Below are positions 31,741 to 33,176 of a DNA stretch of 33,176 nucleotides, piece by piece. The position numbers and the translations under genes are program-made. The stretch is from an uncultured Granulosicoccaceae bacterium (GTDB taxonomy: Bacteria > Pseudomonadota > Gammaproteobacteria > Granulosicoccales > Granulosicoccaceae). The stretch's first letter is position 1. Each line of letters begins with the position of its first letter. The stretch lies in the NCBI GenBank assembly GCA_937957915.1, contig CALGNZ010000172.1, positions 1-33,176 on the forward strand, in the 5' to 3' direction. A model generated the notes under the pieces. It was not told the DNA's origin. It saw only the letters and a program-made list of their open reading frames with translations, and did no database searches.

Positions 31741-33176
31741 ATGCCCGACCGTGCTACCACCATCGAAACCGGCAAAAACCAGCTAAACGAACCACTCGAC
31801 CTGGTTTGCCTGGGACGCGCCGGTGTGGATTTTTACGCCGATCAGGTGGGCAGCAGACTGGAAGATGTTGGAAGCTTTGCCAAATATATTGGCGGCTCTT
31901 CGACCAACATTGCCTGCTGCTCTTCGCGCATGGGGCTTAGCACAGCACTGATCACTCGCGTTGGCAATGAACACATGGGGCAGTTTATACGTGAGCAATT
32001 ACAGCGGGAAGGTGTCGACACCAGGATGGTCAGCACCGACCCTGAACGGTTGACCGCACTGGTGGTACTGGGCATAAAAGACAGCGATACATTTCCACTA
32101 ATTTTTTATCGTGAAAATTGTGCTGACATGGCCATCAGTAAAGATGATATCGATGCAGACATTGTCGCCAGTGCAAAAGCACTGCTAATCACCGGCACTC
32201 ACTTTTCCACCGAAGCTATTTACGAAACATCATGCCACGCACTCGACATTGCACGCAACGCCGGTGTCAAAACCGCTTTGGATATAGACTATCGACCTGT
32301 GCTATGGGGCTTAACGTCAAAAGGCGATGGTGAAACCCGGTTTATTGCCAACGATAAGGTAACGCAGCATCTGCAGAGTATCTTACCGAAGTTTGATTTA
32401 GTTGTTGGCACAGAAGAAGAGATACATATCGCAGGCGGAAGCACTGACAGCCTGCAAGCCCTGCGCAATATTAGACAGTTGAGTGATGCCGTATTAGTGC
32501 TAAAGCGCGGGCCGATGGGTGCCACTGTGTTCGACAGCACTATACCCGGTTCACTGGATGATGGCATCACCGTTAAAGGGGTTACCGTAGAAGTGCTCAA
32601 TGTACTTGGAGCCGGCGATGCGTTTGTTTCAGGCTTCCTGCGTGGCTGGCTCAACGACGAAGGTTATGAGCAGGCACTGCGTTATGCGAATGCCTGTGGA
32701 GCCCTGGTAGTTTCAAGACACGGCTGTACACCGGCCATGCCAACCAAAACGGAGCTTGACTACTACCTGGCCAATAGCGCTAACATCTCTCGCCCCGACA
32801 ACGACAACGAACTGAACTATCTGCATCGGGTGACTACGTTCCATACAATCAACAAACGCTCGTATCTGAATACCGCAAAGACACAAGCGGAGCAGTCACA
32901 GGCGGAGCAATCACCGGCAGAGCAATCACAGATAACACGCGCTGAAGCAAATCAAACGCCCCTGTATATACATGCCTTCGACCACCGCTCACAGCTTGAG
33001 GATATGGCGGACATCGCAGGCGTTGATCACGACAAAATAGCCACCCTGAAACGACATCTTTTCGCCGCAACGCTGCGTGTAATAAACGATAACGGCTTAC
33101 AAGGTCATGCAGGCTTGTTGTGCGATGGCAAATTTGGACAAGATGTTCTGAACGAAGCCAGCGGACAGGACCTGTG
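31741..33176 (+). CDS. iolC: 5-dehydro-2-deoxygluconokinase fused to DUF2090 (runs off right edge)
   Basis: 478 residues are visible, open at the edge. Residues about 20-345 form a PfkB/ribokinase domain: LVCLGRAGVDFYADQVGSRL, the YIGGSSTNIACCSSRMGL substrate segment, TALDIDYRPVLW, and the catalytic anion hole VLNVLGAGDAFVSGFLRGW, whose D is the base. FYxDQ and the GGSSTN form are typical of IolC, which phosphorylates 2-deoxy-5-keto-gluconate in myo-inositol catabolism. A linker with three AEQS(Q/P) repeats (about 381-395) leads to a domain starting LYIHAFDHRSQLEDM, the N-terminus of DUF2090, which is aldolase-like and often fused to IolC in proteobacteria. AAGGA lies before the ATG. Confidence 0.9.
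   Translation, partial: MPDRATTIETGKNQLNEPLDLVCLGRAGVDFYADQVGSRLEDVGSFAKYIGGSSTNIACCSSRMGLSTALITRVGNEHMGQFIREQLQREGVDTRMVSTDPERLTALVVLGIKDSDTFPLIFYRENCADMAISKDDIDADIVASAKALLITGTHFSTEAIYETSCHALDIARNAGVKTALDIDYRPVLWGLTSKGDGETRFIANDKVTQHLQSILPKFDLVVGTEEEIHIAGGSTDSLQALRNIRQLSDAVLVLKRGPMGATVFDSTIPGSLDDGITVKGVTVEVLNVLGAGDAFVSGFLRGWLNDEGYEQALRYANACGALVVSRHGCTPAMPTKTELDYYLANSANISRPDNDNELNYLHRVTTFHTINKRSYLNTAKTQAEQSQAEQSPAEQSQITRAEANQTPLYIHAFDHRSQLEDMADIAGVDHDKIATLKRHLFAATLRVINDNGLQGHAGLLCDGKFGQDVLNEASGQDL
32883..32927. repeat. Three 15-bp tandem repeats in the iolC interdomain linker
   Basis: Units ACAAGCGGAGCAGTC, ACAGGCGGAGCAATC and ACCGGCAGAGCAATC at 32883, 32898 and 32913. They are in frame and encode the repeated A-E-Q-S-Q/P linker between the kinase and DUF2090 domains. 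Confidence 0.8.

Overview
The window looks like chromosomal DNA from a free-living, probably marine, gammaproteobacterium. The FtsZ GTPase domain follows the gammaproteobacterial pattern closely, one secreted protein ends in a GlyGly-CTERM-type sorting tail, and most of the gene content is catabolic (fumarylacetoacetase, hydantoinase/oxoprolinase-type amidases, a peptide-type ABC importer, inositol genes). GC is close to 50% by eye. The genus cannot be fixed from this sequence. No rRNA, tRNA, CRISPR array, insertion sequence or phage gene was found.

Layout. 1-552: 5' part of fumarylacetoacetase (minus strand, running off the left edge), followed by about 750 bases with no convincing gene. 1303-6598: small exported proteins (lectin-like, cupredoxin-like, GlyGly-CTERM), a nitroreductase, and an orphan PD-(D/E)XK nuclease-like protein. 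6704-10761: a Gfo/Idh/MocA oxidoreductase, a GPH-type sugar symporter, a MaoC-type hydratase and a YceI-family protein. 10885-11215: a possible frameshifted gene remnant. 11292-14864: a serine-synthesis cluster, serA-serC-DUF1015, on the plus strand. 15162-16712: an FtsZ homologue that stands alone and has an unusual C-terminus. 17135-30143: a run of 11 minus-strand genes. In transcription order these are an XRE-cupin regulator, a solute-binding protein, two permeases, two ATPases, a GAF protein, HyuA, HyuB, an M24 metallopeptidase and a second HyuB. 30275-33176: divergent inositol genes, iolG (minus) and iolC with the start of a DUF2090 domain (plus, running off the right edge).

Most notable. 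The FtsZ homologue keeps the GTP-binding signature and the catalytic T7 loop. It lacks the canonical C-terminal peptide that binds FtsA/ZipA; instead it has a long basic linker with a Cys/His cluster (C-x2-C-x6-H-x3-C), one predicted transmembrane helix and a short tail that would be periplasmic. It is not in a dcw cluster. Four copies of an AATACC element lie around its candidate promoter. It may be a self-anchoring second FtsZ.

The 13-kb Hyu run reads as an uptake-and-degradation unit for a cyclic amide or cyclic-dipeptide-like compound: import by a dipeptide-class ABC transporter, ATP-dependent ring opening by HyuA/HyuB, then cleavage by the M24 enzyme. The first gene encodes its likely regulator, and two matching 15-bp palindromes lie over and upstream of its start codon. 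The substrate is inference.

Short tandem duplications of 13-15 bp recur, both inside exported or linker protein segments and at gene 3' ends.
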